A stretch of DNA of 64,000 nt. It comes from Deltaproteobacteria bacterium. GTDB taxonomy: Bacteria; Desulfobacterota; Binatia; Binatales; Binataceae. The notes under the pieces were generated by a model, which did no database searches, had not been told where the DNA came from, and saw only the letters and a program-made list of their open reading frames with translations. Shown piece by piece: positions 1 through 8,902 of the stretch. The translations under genes were made by a program, and so were the position numbers. Location of the stretch: contig JAJXYF010000027.1 in the NCBI GenBank assembly GCA_021780755.1, forward strand, positions 146,455-210,454. Direction: 5' to 3'. Every line of letters starts with the position of its first letter. Position 1 is the first letter of the stretch.

Positions 1-66
1 CTCTAAACCGCGCGCGGCCCGCATCGCGCGCCGCGCCGTCAATTACGCAGTCCAGGAGAAAATGCA

Positions 67-948
67 ATGAAAATCGGATACTTCGCCATCGGCATGGGAC
101 CGCTGACTGAACCCGCAATGATCAAGACCGTCGCGACCGCCACCGAGCGTCTGGGCTTCTCGACCTTGTGGGCGCCGGAGCACGTCGTGCTGCTTTCCGA
201 GTATGCGTCGCGCTATCCCTATTCGGCCGGCGAATTCCCGATGCCGATCGAGACCCCCATCGGCGATCCGTTCATCACCCTGACCTACGCCGCCGCGGTG
301 ACCTCCAAGATTCGCCTCGCCACCGGCATCTGCCTGGTGCCCGAGCACAACCCACTGGTGCTCGCCAAGGTCGTCGCCACCGCCGATCGTTTGAGCGGCG
401 GCCGCTTCATTCTCGGTACCGGCATCGGCTGGCTCGAAGAGGAGTTCCAGGCCATCGGCATCACCTGGGAGCGCCGCGCCCATCGCACACGCGAATATAT
501 CGAAGCGATGCGTCTGCTGTGGTCGGGCGAGCAGGCCTCCTACAGCGGCGAGTTCGTCAACTTTCGCGGGGCGCTCAGCTACCCCAAGCCCGCGCGCAAC
601 CGCCACGTGCCGGTCTGGTTCGGCGGTGAGAGCGGTCCCGCCTTGCGCCGCGTCGCCGAATACGGCGACGGCTGGATCGGCTTCAATCTCTCGCCCGCCG
701 AGGCCGCGCCCAAAATCAAACGCATCGAAGAGTTGCTCAAGGCCACCGGGCGCAAGCGCTCCGACATCGAGATCGCGGTCTCGCCCTATATGAAGCCGAT
801 GACGCCCGACGACCTCAAACGCTATCGCGACCTCGGCGTCGATGAAGTCGCACTGGTCAACTTCGACATCCCGCCGGGCGAACGGGAACTGATCGCGAGA
901 ATCGAACAGGTCGCGCGCGACTTCGTCGATCCCGCCGCGAAGCTCTAG
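67..948 (+). CDS. LLM-class F420-dependent oxidoreductase
   Basis: A 293-residue luciferase-like (TIM-barrel) protein. The sequence shows the family pattern: N-terminal KIGYF strand, ATERLGFSTLWAPEHV near residues 26-41, LATGICLVPEHNP in the middle, GGRFILGTGIGW near residue 115, and VPVWFGGESGPALRRVAEYGDGW near residue 185. Members with these signatures usually carry out hydride transfer with reduced or oxidised F420, but the substrate cannot be read from sequence. An AGGAG ribosome site lies 8 bases before the ATG, which fixes the start. The gene stands alone, followed by the parS palindrome. A second, only distantly similar paralogue lies at 21573-22532, so F420 use by this organism is a reasonable inference. 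Confidence 0.85.
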   Translation: MKIGYFAIGMGPLTEPAMIKTVATATERLGFSTLWAPEHVVLLSEYASRYPYSAGEFPMPIETPIGDPFITLTYAAAVTSKIRLATGICLVPEHNPLVLAKVVATADRLSGGRFILGTGIGWLEEEFQAIGITWERRAHRTREYIEAMRLLWSGEQASYSGEFVNFRGALSYPKPARNRHVPVWFGGESGPALRRVAEYGDGWIGFNLSPAEAAPKIKRIEELLKATGRKRSDIEIAVSPYMKPMTPDDLKRYRDLGVDEVALVNFDIPPGERELIARIEQVARDFVDPAAKL

Positions 949-1033
949 CGCCCGAAGGTCCGTTGGGCGCAGTTTCACCCGGGGACCAACGGGGCCAGCG
1001 AGGGTCGGGTAGTAAATCTCTACACGAAGGAGA

Positions 1034-1065
1034 GGCGAAGATGTTTCACGTGAAACATCTTCGCC
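1034..1065. promoter_or_regulatory. parS: parS centromere-like site inside a 32-bp perfect palindrome
   Basis: Positions 1042-1057 read TGTTTCACGTGAAACA, which matches the bacterial chromosomal parS consensus TGTTNCACGTGAAACA exactly. The dyad continues outward without mismatch to 1034 and 1065, giving two 16-base arms with no loop. ParB binds such sites near the replication origin and loads onto flanking DNA. The site lies between two convergent genes, about 40 kb from dnaA. No parA or parB is in the window. I found no other copy of the full site here, only isolated half-sites. Confidence 0.9.
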
Positions 1066-1124
1066 GTCTGTTTGCGGTGAATAGCTTCCTTGGGGGGCGA
1101 GGGTGCGGCAGGTTCAAGCAGGGG

Positions 1125-2039
1125 CTAGACCGGGCGCCAGCCTGAAGGCGAGTGGCCGAAGCTGAACAGATCGGGATGAAGAATCTCGGCGAGAATTTCC
1201 AGTGACTCGACGATTCGCGGACCCGGCCGATTGAAATACTGATTACCCTCGCCGAGAAAGACGCGGCGGTCGCGCACGGCCTTGAGCCGGGCCCATTCGG
1301 GGCGCCCCGTAAGGACGGGCATTTCGGCAGCGGCGCGATCCATGTCGAAGCCGCACGGCGCGATCAGAATCACCTCGGGATCGGCGGCGATTAGTTCCTC
1401 GAACTTCATCCAGGGTGAATGCTCGCCGGCCTTGCCGAACAGGTTCGCGCCGCCGGCCATCGCGACCAGTTCGGGCATCCAGTTGCCCGCCGCCATCATC
1501 GGATCGATCCATTCGATAAGCGCGATGCGCGGGCGAGCCGCGGCCGCGGCCGCGCGCGTCTCGATCGCCGCGAGGCGCTCTTTCAAGCGACCGACGAATT
1601 CCGACCCGCGATCGGCGGCGTCGAGTTCCGCCGCAACATGCTCCATGTCGTTGAAGACGTCGCGCAGCGCGTAAGGCGCGAGCGAAATGACCTTCGGCCG
1701 CCCGCCCGTCCACTGGGCGACCGCTTCCTCGACTTCGCGCATGCTGACGGCACAGACGTCGCATTGCGACTGCGTCACGATCACGTCGGGATGCAACTCG
1801 CGCAGCCGGTCGGCGTCCACGCGATAGACGGCCAGCGCCTCGGAGAGAATCGTTTTGACGCGCCGGTCAACTTCGGCGCTGGTGCCCTCGGGGTTGAATT
1901 TGGGACTGGTGAGCGCGGGCAGGCGTGTGACGGAATGCGGGAAGTCGCATTCATGCGAGCGCCCAACGAGTTGATCCTCGAAACCGAGCGCGCAGACGAT
2001 TTCGGTGGCGCTCGGCAGCAGCGAGACGATTCGATGCAC
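1125..2039 (-). CDS. BtuF-like cobalamin-binding protein, no signal peptide
   Basis: A 304-residue helical-backbone metal-receptor protein (TroA/BtuF superfamily). It begins directly with MHRIVSLLPSATEIVCALG and carries SHECDFP near residue 30, SQCDVC near residue 115 and RPGPRIVESLEILAEILHP near the end, all typical of proteins annotated as cobalamin-binding. There is no signal peptide or lipobox, so it is predicted to be cytoplasmic, unlike the lipoprotein paralogue at 7823-8791. It is monocistronic and divergent from the SDR at 2275. A role in cobalamin handling is inferred from the family. A different corrinoid or metal chelate is possible. Confidence 0.75.
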   Translation of the reverse strand: MHRIVSLLPSATEIVCALGFEDQLVGRSHECDFPHSVTRLPALTSPKFNPEGTSAEVDRRVKTILSEALAVYRVDADRLRELHPDVIVTQSQCDVCAVSMREVEEAVAQWTGGRPKVISLAPYALRDVFNDMEHVAAELDAADRGSEFVGRLKERLAAIETRAAAAAARPRIALIEWIDPMMAAGNWMPELVAMAGGANLFGKAGEHSPWMKFEELIAADPEVILIAPCGFDMDRAAAEMPVLTGRPEWARLKAVRDRRVFLGEGNQYFNRPGPRIVESLEILAEILHPDLFSFGHSPSGWRPV

Positions 2040-2274
2040 GGCGGCGATTCTCCCTGGCCGGCGCGGCGGTCCGGCGTGCTTCTCAGGTTATCCGCGCACG
2101 GGCGCCGCCGCAAAGCGCGACCGCCCGTCGCGCTCCCCAATGCGCTCGAGAAGGCGCTCGCGATGAGGCGTTGCGCACGTCGCCGGATCGCGTTGCTGTT
2201 CGTGGCGCGCGCGTCAATGCTATACCGGCGTCGTAGTGCGAACGCCACAAGAAATCAGTCGGTAGAGGTAGCCA

Positions 2275-3039
2275 ATGGCAGGACTGCTCAATGGAAAAAT
2301 AACGCTCGTCACCGGAGCCGCGTCGGGAATCGGGCGGGCGGCGGCGATCGCGTTTGCGCGCGAGGGCGCCAAGGTGCTGGTCGCGGACATGACCGAAGAT
2401 GCCGGCCGCGAAACCGTGAAACTGGTCAAGGATGCAGGCGGTGAGGCGACCTTCGTCAAATGCGACGTCGCGCGCGCGGCCGACGCAGAGGCGCTGGTGG
2501 CGGCGGCGGTGAAGACCTACGGGCGGCTCGACGGCGCCTTCAACAATGCGGGCGTCGCGGGGAAAATCGCGCGGACGGCGGACGATACCGAGGAGAACTT
2601 CGACCGGATCATGGCGGTCAATCTGCGCGGCGTCTGGCTCTGCATGAAGTACGAGATTCAGCAGATGGTGAAGCAGGGGCAGGGCGGCGCGATCGTCAAC
2701 ACCGCGTCGGCCGCCGGGCTGGTCGGGTCGCATGGGATGCCCGCGTACGCCGCGTCGAAGCACGGCGTGATCGGGCTGACCAAGACGGCCGCCTTGGAAT
2801 ACGCGCGCGCGGCGATCCGGATCAACGCGGTCTGCCCCGGCGTGATCGACACCGCGATGGTGGCCGGAATGGTCTCGGCGCATCCGCGGCTCAAGGACAA
2901 GCTGGTCGGCGTCGAGCCGATCGCGCGGATGGGCCGGCCGTCGGAAATCGCGGAAGCGGTAACGTGGCTGTTGTCGGATGCGGCGTCGTTCGTGACGGGC
3001 GCGGCGATGCCGGTGGACGGCGGCATGATCGCGCAATAG
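2275..3039 (+). CDS. Short-chain dehydrogenase/reductase (classical SDR)
   Basis: A 254-residue classical SDR. The Rossmann glycine motif TGAASGIG spans residues 13-20, NNAG lies near 90-93, and the catalytic Ser145, Tyr158 and Lys162 (YAASK) are all present. The C-terminal ASFVTGAAMPVDGG is the usual family ending. The acidic ADMTE after the second strand (Asp38) favours NAD over NADP, by family rule. GAGGTAGCCA precedes the ATG and supports this start. The gene is single and convergent with the atypical SDR downstream. The substrate is unknown; similar proteins act on hydroxyacyl compounds, sugars or steroids. Confidence 0.85.
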   Translation: MAGLLNGKITLVTGAASGIGRAAAIAFAREGAKVLVADMTEDAGRETVKLVKDAGGEATFVKCDVARAADAEALVAAAVKTYGRLDGAFNNAGVAGKIARTADDTEENFDRIMAVNLRGVWLCMKYEIQQMVKQGQGGAIVNTASAAGLVGSHGMPAYAASKHGVIGLTKTAALEYARAAIRINAVCPGVIDTAMVAGMVSAHPRLKDKLVGVEPIARMGRPSEIAEAVTWLLSDAASFVTGAAMPVDGGMIAQ

Positions 3040-3073
3040 CGCGCGCGCATCCGCGGGGGCAGGCGGGGGCGCG

Positions 3074-4045
3074 TTAGCGCGAGACGCCGAGGCCGCGCGA
3101 CGCCAACACCGGTTGCGCGAGGTAGGCGAGACCGTCGCGCGCCGGCGTCAGCGCAAGGCCGAACTCAGCCGTGAGCGGCTTGATATCGCAATCGTTGTCG
3201 GCGACCAGGAACGCGACCGCATCGCGCGAAAAGAGCGCGCCGGGAAGTTTTTCGGCGACCGCCCCCGCGATTAGCAGCAGCGCCTCGGGCACGTGGACGA
3301 GCGGGCGGCGCCGTCCGATTATTTCCATCACGAGCCGCACGAGGTCGTCGAAGGACATCGCGTCGCGTCCGCCGATTTCGAAAATCCCGTTGCGTCCGCG
3401 ACCGCCGATGGCGAGCGCCACGCAGGCCGCAAGATCGTCAACCAGCAGCGGCCGCATCAATTGGCGCCCGCTGCCCGGCACGACCATGATGGGCGTGATC
3501 CGCAGCGCCTTGGCGATGCCGTTGACGACGCGATCCTCAGGCCCATAGACCAGCGACGGCCGCAAAATCGTGTAGGTGAGACCGGAGTCGCGCAGCGCCC
3601 GCTCGGCACGCCCCTTGGCCCGAAAGGCGGGATTGGGCGATCGCTCGTCGGCCGCGGCGCCGCTGATATAGATGAAATGATTGACGCCGGCCGCCTTGGC
3701 CGCCGCGATTAGCGCGACCGTGCCGCCGTAATCGACGCGGTTGAAGGTCAGGCCGCGCGCCGGATTCTCGATCGGATAGCCGTCGAACTGCACCGCGTTG
3801 ACGATCGTGTCCGCACCCGCGACCGCCGCCGCCAGGCGCGCCGCGTCGTTGACGTCGGCGGCGACGAACTCGACCGCGTCGGTATCGGCGAGGCGTGCGC
3901 GGGCCTTTTCAGGGTCGCGCGTCAGCACGCGAATCTTCATCGTAGGAATCGCCGCCAGTCGGCGCACGATTGCACGACCGATAAATCCGGAGCCTCCGGC
4001 TACCGCCACGATACGCACGTTTCGCACCTCGTTCAGATCGCTCAT
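3074..4045 (-). CDS. Atypical SDR, NDUFA9-like NAD(P)-binding protein
   Basis: A 323-residue atypical SDR. GGSGFIGRAI at residues 17-26 is the nucleotide-binding motif, then RVLTRDPEKA, NAVQFDGYP, and HFIYISGAAADERSPNPAFRAKGRAERALRDSG follow, with ILRPSLVYGPEDRVVN and a C-terminal DUF2867-like region. This layout matches proteins related to the complex I accessory subunit NDUFA9, which act as sugar-epimerase-like or quinone-related reductases. I chose the internal ATG at 4045; another ATG at 4084 would add 13 basic residues, and neither has a strong ribosome site. It trails the metallophosphoesterase by about 110 bases and may share its transcript. Confidence 0.75.
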   Translation of the reverse strand: MSDLNEVRNVRIVAVAGGSGFIGRAIVRRLAAIPTMKIRVLTRDPEKARARLADTDAVEFVAADVNDAARLAAAVAGADTIVNAVQFDGYPIENPARGLTFNRVDYGGTVALIAAAKAAGVNHFIYISGAAADERSPNPAFRAKGRAERALRDSGLTYTILRPSLVYGPEDRVVNGIAKALRITPIMVVPGSGRQLMRPLLVDDLAACVALAIGGRGRNGIFEIGGRDAMSFDDLVRLVMEIIGRRRPLVHVPEALLLIAGAVAEKLPGALFSRDAVAFLVADNDCDIKPLTAEFGLALTPARDGLAYLAQPVLASRGLGVSR

Positions 4046-4153
4046 GGAAACCCGCCGTCCGCTCAGGCGCCGACCATAGTTCATCGTACCGCCGATACAA
4101 GCGGCAATCGACGCGAATCTTAAGGACGGAGACTGGGGGTTGGAGTTACGCGA

Positions 4154-5101
4154 TTAAGCGTGTCGCGGACGACGCCGCCTTTTCGGCCTGGCGGCCGGAA
4201 CGTCGCGATGCGCGGTGTCGGCGAGCGCAACCAGGCTAAAGCGCGAGATTTCCGGACGGCAGTTGATCCGAATGCGCATCCAGAAGGTGCCAAGCCCGCG
4301 GTTGGTATAGATGTAGAAATTGCCGTAGCGATTAAGCCCCGCGTAGAAATCGGGGCCGATGCGCAGGATCGATCGGATGACCGAGCCGTAGTAGGGAATT
4401 CGCACGACGCCGCCGTGGGTGTGTCCCGACAACATCACGCCCGGCCCGAGGTGATGGGTATATAGCGCGGTGTCGGGATTATGCGCGAGCACGATCGTGC
4501 ATTCTTCGGGACGCACGCCGTGAAACGCGCGCGACGGCTCGGCGCGCCGCGACCACAAATCGTCGATGCCGACGATCACCAGGTTTTCGCCATTGACCGC
4601 CAGCCGTTCGTGCTGATTGGCGAATACCCGCGCGCCGGCCCAGCGCAGCGCCTCCGAGATCATGCCGAACGACGACCAATGGTCATGGTTGCCGGCGATC
4701 GAAAACACCCCGAGCTTCGGATTGAGGTTCTTGAGCGCGCGCCGGAACCCGTCGATATAACGACGCATGGTGTCAGGCCCGGAAAAGTAATCGCCGGTGA
4801 GAAAAACGAAATCGGGGTGCTGGCGGTTGATGGTCTCGACCGCCTTTTCGAGCCGTGCGAGGTCCTCTTCGCGATCGACGTGGAAGTCGCTGATCTGGCA
4901 GGCCACCAGCCCGGCGAGCGCCGCGGGCAATTTGCGCACCGGCAAATCCACCGGCACCACTTCGACGTCGTCGATGGTCCGCCGCCACATCCGATGGAGC
5001 GGGCGCAGCGCGATCGGCGGCTTGCGTACGTGCTTTTGCTTTTGCGCGGGACGCCGGACTTCGGCCGGCTCGCCAGCGACCCGTAGGTTTGCAGTTGCCA
5101 T
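4154..5101 (-). CDS. Calcineurin-like metallophosphoesterase
   Basis: A 315-residue phosphoesterase with the full set of two-metal ligands: SDFHVD (Asp72, His74), GDYFSG (Asp104), GNHDH (138-142), AHNPD and GHTHGG in the C-terminal third. The pattern is that of the YkuE/UDP-2,3-diacylglucosamine hydrolase-like group, but the arrangement does not identify the substrate. The first 50 residues are basic and contain no clear transmembrane segment. It follows the HAD gene by 13 bases and is probably co-transcribed with it and the ABC importer upstream. Confidence 0.8.
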   Translation of the reverse strand: MATANLRVAGEPAEVRRPAQKQKHVRKPPIALRPLHRMWRRTIDDVEVVPVDLPVRKLPAALAGLVACQISDFHVDREEDLARLEKAVETINRQHPDFVFLTGDYFSGPDTMRRYIDGFRRALKNLNPKLGVFSIAGNHDHWSSFGMISEALRWAGARVFANQHERLAVNGENLVIVGIDDLWSRRAEPSRAFHGVRPEECTIVLAHNPDTALYTHHLGPGVMLSGHTHGGVVRIPYYGSVIRSILRIGPDFYAGLNRYGNFYIYTNRGLGTFWMRIRINCRPEISRFSLVALADTAHRDVPAARPKRRRRPRHA

Positions 5102-5114
5102 TGACCCAATCAGT

Positions 5115-5822
5115 CTAGAACACTTGCAGTAGATGGGGGAAGGCGTCGATCACGGTGACGCGCCCGCTCGCGTGATCGATTTCCTCGTGCTCCAGCTCCC
5201 ACGTATGCGGATGCGCGATGAAAACCGCGCTCAGGCCGGCCTTTAGCGCCGGGTTGATGTCGGAGCGCGGACTGTTGCCGATCATGAAGGTGCGCGACGG
5301 ATCGAGTTCGGCCTGCGCGATCAGCAACCGGTAGGTGCCGGGATCCTTTTCCACCGGCACGCCGACGCGGTTGAAGAGCGGCCGCAGCCCCGAACGATCG
5401 AGCTTGCGCAATTGCTCGCGCGGGTCGCCCTTGGTGAAGAGCAGCAGCCGATGACGCCGGGCCAGCTCGCCGAGCGTCGGCGCGACCCCCGGCAGCAATT
5501 CGCAATGTCGGTCGATGAGCTGAGCGCCGATGCGCTCGACGGCGTCGCGCAGATTATCGTGATGATGCGACGGGGCCACCTCCTCGGCCACCCGATGCAG
5601 CGCGATGACGTAGGGACGGCGGCCGTAGCCGTGGCTCTCGATTATGCACAGCTCATGACGCCTCATCGCGGCGCGGATTTCGCGGCGGTCATCGACGCCG
5701 GCGCGCGCGAGCAGATCGACGAAGGCGGTCTCGGCTTCGAGGAAATGGATGTTGGAATCCCACAGCGTATCGTCGGCGTCAAAGATCAGATTGAGCGCGC
5801 CGGCCGGCCGTTTTGGTAGCAT
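5115..5822 (-). CDS. HAD-superfamily phosphatase
   Basis: A 235-residue HAD hydrolase. DADDTLWD near the N-terminus provides the nucleophile Asp and the acid/base Asp. LLLFTKGD is motif II, EKDPGTYR supplies the motif III lysine, and GNSPRSDINPAL is motif IV. The cap sits between motifs I and II. I took the ATG at 5822; a GTG at 5849 would add nine residues. The gene lies 46 bases after the ABC ATPase on the same strand and immediately before a metallophosphoesterase, so two phosphatases of different folds sit downstream of a cobalamin-type importer. Salvage of a phosphorylated nucleotide-loop fragment is only a guess; the substrate is unknown. Confidence 0.78.
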   Translation of the reverse strand: MLPKRPAGALNLIFDADDTLWDSNIHFLEAETAFVDLLARAGVDDRREIRAAMRRHELCIIESHGYGRRPYVIALHRVAEEVAPSHHHDNLRDAVERIGAQLIDRHCELLPGVAPTLGELARRHRLLLFTKGDPREQLRKLDRSGLRPLFNRVGVPVEKDPGTYRLLIAQAELDPSRTFMIGNSPRSDINPALKAGLSAVFIAHPHTWELEHEEIDHASGRVTVIDAFPHLLQVF

Positions 5823-5868
5823 CGAGGTCGATCGTATCGGCCCGTCCACACAAGAGCAATTCGGTGGG

Positions 5869-6759
5869 TCATCCGGTGCGGCGGGGAGAACCGCCGCCGC
5901 CGGGGAGGACGGAGATGGCGCCGGTGGCGGGGTTGCGGCCGACGTGGACCTCAGTCTCGTAAACCGCCCGCAGATTGTCGGCGGTGAAGACCGCCTCCGG
6001 AGTGCCGTAGCCGGCGACCGCGCCGCCCTTCATCAGGAGCACGCGATCGGCATACAGCGCGGCGGCGTTGAGATCATGCAGGGTAGCGACTACCGCCATC
6101 CCGCGCTCGATGCGCAGCTCGCGAAAGCGCGCGAAGATTTCCGCGACATGCTTCAAGTCCAGGAATGCGGTCGGCTCGTCGAGCAGCGCGACGTGCGGCG
6201 CTTGCGCCAATGCGCGCGCGAGGAAGACGCGCTTGCGCTCGCCGCCCGACAATTCCTGGATCGGACGGCGCGCCAATCCAAGCAGATCGAAGCGCTCGAG
6301 TGCGGCGTGCGCAATCTCGAGATCGTGGCGGGTCTCGAAATGAAACGCGCCCAGATGCGGCGCGCGGCCCATCAGGACGATCTCGAGCACGGTGAAGCGA
6401 AAGGCGACGAGGTTTTCCTGCGCGACCATCGCGAGCCGCCGCGCGATCGCGCGCCGGTCGTAATCGCCGAGCGGACGGCCCTCGAGTTCCACGCTGCCGC
6501 TCCACGGCTTAAGCGCGCCGCCAAGAATTCTGAGCAGGGTCGATTTACCCGCGCCGTTGGGCCCGACGACGGCGAGCATCTCGCCGGCCCGGACTGCGAG
6601 CGAAACCTGATGCAGCACCGGACGATTGCCATAACCGGCGCTGAGATCGATCGCACGGATCGCGACGGCGCGCGTCGCAACGCCGCTCGCGTCGGCGGTT
6701 ACCTCAGGGGTGCCGGCGGTGCCAAGTCCGCCGTCGAGGCGGTCTGCTTCGATCTTCAT
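5869..6759 (-). CDS. ABC importer ATPase, BtuD/FecE family
   Basis: A 296-residue ATPase. Walker A GPNGAGKST is at residues 66-74, the signature LSGGERKR lies near 165 and Walker B VALLDEPTAFLD near 185, followed by the switch histidine in ATLHDLNAA. It belongs to the type II importer ATPases that serve cobalamin, haem or ferric siderophores. The start at 6759 overlaps the permease stop as ATGA, which shows translational coupling and overrides a longer reading from 6819. The roughly 35-residue N-terminal extension before the first strand is unusual for this family. Confidence 0.88.
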   Translation of the reverse strand: MKIEADRLDGGLGTAGTPEVTADASGVATRAVAIRAIDLSAGYGNRPVLHQVSLAVRAGEMLAVVGPNGAGKSTLLRILGGALKPWSGSVELEGRPLGDYDRRAIARRLAMVAQENLVAFRFTVLEIVLMGRAPHLGAFHFETRHDLEIAHAALERFDLLGLARRPIQELSGGERKRVFLARALAQAPHVALLDEPTAFLDLKHVAEIFARFRELRIERGMAVVATLHDLNAAALYADRVLLMKGGAVAGYGTPEAVFTADNLRAVYETEVHVGRNPATGAISVLPGGGGSPRRTG

Positions 6760-7826
6760 AGCACTAGCGATTTGCGGCCTTCGCGCCGCAGCACGTAGAT
6801 GAAGAACGGGCCACCGCACAGCGCCGTGATCGCGCCGACCGGCAGTTCTGAAGGCGCGATCACGGTGCGCGCAATCAGGTCGGCCGCGACCGTAAAGGCC
6901 GCACCACCGAGGATCGACGCGGGAATCAGCATCCGATGGTCCGCGCCGATCGCGGTGCGGATGATATGCGGGACGATGAGGCCGACGAACGAGATGATGC
7001 CGCTGACGGAAACGGCGGCGCCGATCATCACGGAGGTCGCGACAAAAATCGTCCGCCGCACGGTGTCAACTTCGACGCCGAGGTCCGCCGCTTCGTCGTC
7101 GCCGAGGCTGAGCAGGTTCATATCGCGGGCGTGGGCGATCAGGATCGCGAAGCCGATCGTTCCGAGCACCGCGACCATCGCGACTTCGCGATAGGTCGGG
7201 GCTTCGAAACTTCCCATCAGCCAGAAAATGATTGAGTGCGTGAAGTAAAAATTGACGATGCTGTTGACCAGCATGATCGCGGCGCCCCAGAAGGCGTTGA
7301 AGATTACTCCGACCAGCAGCAGGGTGAAGGGCTCGAGGCGGCCATCAACCTGGGCCAGCCGATAGACCGCGAGCGTCGAGAGCAGCGACGCCGCGAAGGC
7401 GCATACGGGGATCGCGAGGTCGGCGCCGCCGAGGCGCGAGAACACCACGAGGGCGACGATCGCGCCGAACGCGCCGCCGCCGGAGATGCCGAGGATGCCG
7501 CCCTCGGCGAGCGGATTGCGCACCAGCGCCTGGAGCGCGGCGCCGACCGCGGCGAGCACCGCGCCGACGATCGCACCCATCAGGACGCGTGGAATCCGCG
7601 CGCCGAAGAGAATCGCGTGGTCGGCGCTCGAACGATCGGCGATCGCGCGCATCAGATCGATATGCACGCTGCCGAAGGCAGCCGCCACGATCGAGACGAC
7701 AATCAGCAGGAGGCCGAGCGCAATCAGCATGAACGCCATCCGCGCGCGCGTCAGATGGGCGTCGGCAAAATCCGCCAGTACGAGCTTCGCGGGCGCGTCG
7801 TCGCGGACCGTGGCCGGTGCGCTCAT
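6756..7826 (-). CDS. ABC importer permease, BtuC/FecCD family
   Basis: A 356-residue polytopic permease. It shows the FecCD hallmarks: IPRVLMGAIVGAVLAAVGAALQALVRNPLAE, GILGISGGGAFGA, GIISFVGLIVPHIIRTAIG and LIPASILGGAAF, with about ten hydrophobic segments. It forms the membrane channel of the importer with the ATPase and the lipoprotein beside it. Its ATG at 7826 overlaps the stop of the binding-protein gene (ATGA). The last residues EGRKSLVL run into the ATPase start. Family knowledge supports transport of a large metal chelate; the neighbouring binding protein favours cobalamin. Confidence 0.88.
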   Translation of the reverse strand: MSAPATVRDDAPAKLVLADFADAHLTRARMAFMLIALGLLLIVVSIVAAAFGSVHIDLMRAIADRSSADHAILFGARIPRVLMGAIVGAVLAAVGAALQALVRNPLAEGGILGISGGGAFGAIVALVVFSRLGGADLAIPVCAFAASLLSTLAVYRLAQVDGRLEPFTLLLVGVIFNAFWGAAIMLVNSIVNFYFTHSIIFWLMGSFEAPTYREVAMVAVLGTIGFAILIAHARDMNLLSLGDDEAADLGVEVDTVRRTIFVATSVMIGAAVSVSGIISFVGLIVPHIIRTAIGADHRMLIPASILGGAAFTVAADLIARTVIAPSELPVGAITALCGGPFFIYVLRREGRKSLVL

Positions 7827-8791
7827 CGCGCGGCCTCGACGAGCGCGATCGCATCGCGGCAATGAATCTCGCGCGCAGGGCGGGGCGTCGTTTCGGCCTC
7901 GTGCGCGAACGCTTCGGGATGAATCAGGCGGGCGAGCAGTTCGAGCGTCTGCGCGAGGCGCGGACCCGGATGGAGCGTCGGGTCTTCGGGGTAGCCGAGC
8001 ACGCGATGGTCGCTGACGGCCGGAATCGACGGATATTTCGCCCAGAAGCTCGACGGCGAACTGGGGTCCGATCCCATTTGACCGTCGAGAATGACCTCGG
8101 GGCGCGTCGCGATAATGTATTCGAGGCTGAGCCGCGGCCAGGTCTGCGCGGCGCCGGCGGCGATATTGGTCGCACGCGCCATCGTGAGCAACTCGTCGAG
8201 GTAGGTCCCGCGCCCGACCGCCACCATCGGCTGATGCCCCACGACCATCAGGACGCGCCGCTCGGGCACGGCGCGCAGGCGCTCCGCGATCGCCGCGAAC
8301 TTGAGCTGCATCCGATCGAGCAGCGCCTGCGCCTGTGGCGCGCGTCCGATCGCGCCGCCGATGGTGCGGATACTCGCTTCAATTCCCGCGATCGAATCGT
8401 CATTGACCATCAGCGTACGGTAGCCCATCGCCTTGAGTGCGCGAATCTCGCGGAGGTCGGACGAAGATTCCAGGCCAATCACGATGGTCGGCCGCAGCCC
8501 GGCGATCGCCTCGATATTCGGCGTGATAAACGTCCCGACCTTGGGCAGCCGCGCGACCTCGGGCGGATAATCGCAGTATTGCGAGACGCCCGCCACGTTG
8601 GATCCCGCGCCCAGCGCGAAGATGGATTCGGTAATCGCGGGTGCGAGCGACACGATGCGCTGCGCATGGTTGGCCGGAGCGGTCGCGCGAGATGTCGGAG
8701 CGGGCGGTCCACCGCAACCGGCGATCACGATCGCCGCTATCATCATATGTATGGTCACCGCGGGAAGCGGAGCTTTGGTCTTCAGTCTCAC
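7823..8791 (-). CDS. BtuF-like cobalamin/metal-chelate-binding lipoprotein
   Basis: A 322-residue binding protein with a type II signal sequence; the lipobox is IAGC around residues 23-26. The mature part starts with QRIVSLAPAITESIFALGAG and contains VAGVSQYCDYPPEVARLP, a BtuF-like pattern, plus HPGPRLAQTLELLARLIHPE near the end. It should sit on the outer face of the inner membrane and deliver substrate to the permease encoded immediately downstream. The start is GTG. No cobalamin riboswitch core is visible in the roughly 110 bases to the divergent ETF gene. Cobalamin is the best guess, with haem or siderophore as alternatives. Confidence 0.8.
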   Translation of the reverse strand: MRLKTKAPLPAVTIHMMIAAIVIAGCGGPPAPTSRATAPANHAQRIVSLAPAITESIFALGAGSNVAGVSQYCDYPPEVARLPKVGTFITPNIEAIAGLRPTIVIGLESSSDLREIRALKAMGYRTLMVNDDSIAGIEASIRTIGGAIGRAPQAQALLDRMQLKFAAIAERLRAVPERRVLMVVGHQPMVAVGRGTYLDELLTMARATNIAAGAAQTWPRLSLEYIIATRPEVILDGQMGSDPSSPSSFWAKYPSIPAVSDHRVLGYPEDPTLHPGPRLAQTLELLARLIHPEAFAHEAETTPRPAREIHCRDAIALVEAAR

Positions 8792-8902
8792 ACAGCGAAA
8801 CTATCCGATAGTGGTTGGCGGATTAAGCACCCGTCGGTTCACGGCGACGGTTTGCATCCACGGGCGGCCTTCGTTAGCGTTCCGTGCGCGAGGTAAATTC
8901 CG

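Noticed and set aside
43..978. Minus-strand 311-codon frame
   Set aside because: Antisense shadow of the F420 oxidoreductase; high-GC sequences keep such frames open.
963..1145. 60-codon reading frame containing MFHVKH
   Set aside because: MFHVKH is simply the translation of the parS core; the rest has no recognisable protein pattern.
2405..2420. GTGAAAC half-site resembling parS
   Set aside because: Only one half of the dyad is present, inside a coding region.
8792..8902. Cobalamin riboswitch before the btuF-like gene
   Set aside because: The spacer is about 110 bases and shows no B12-box-like sequence.
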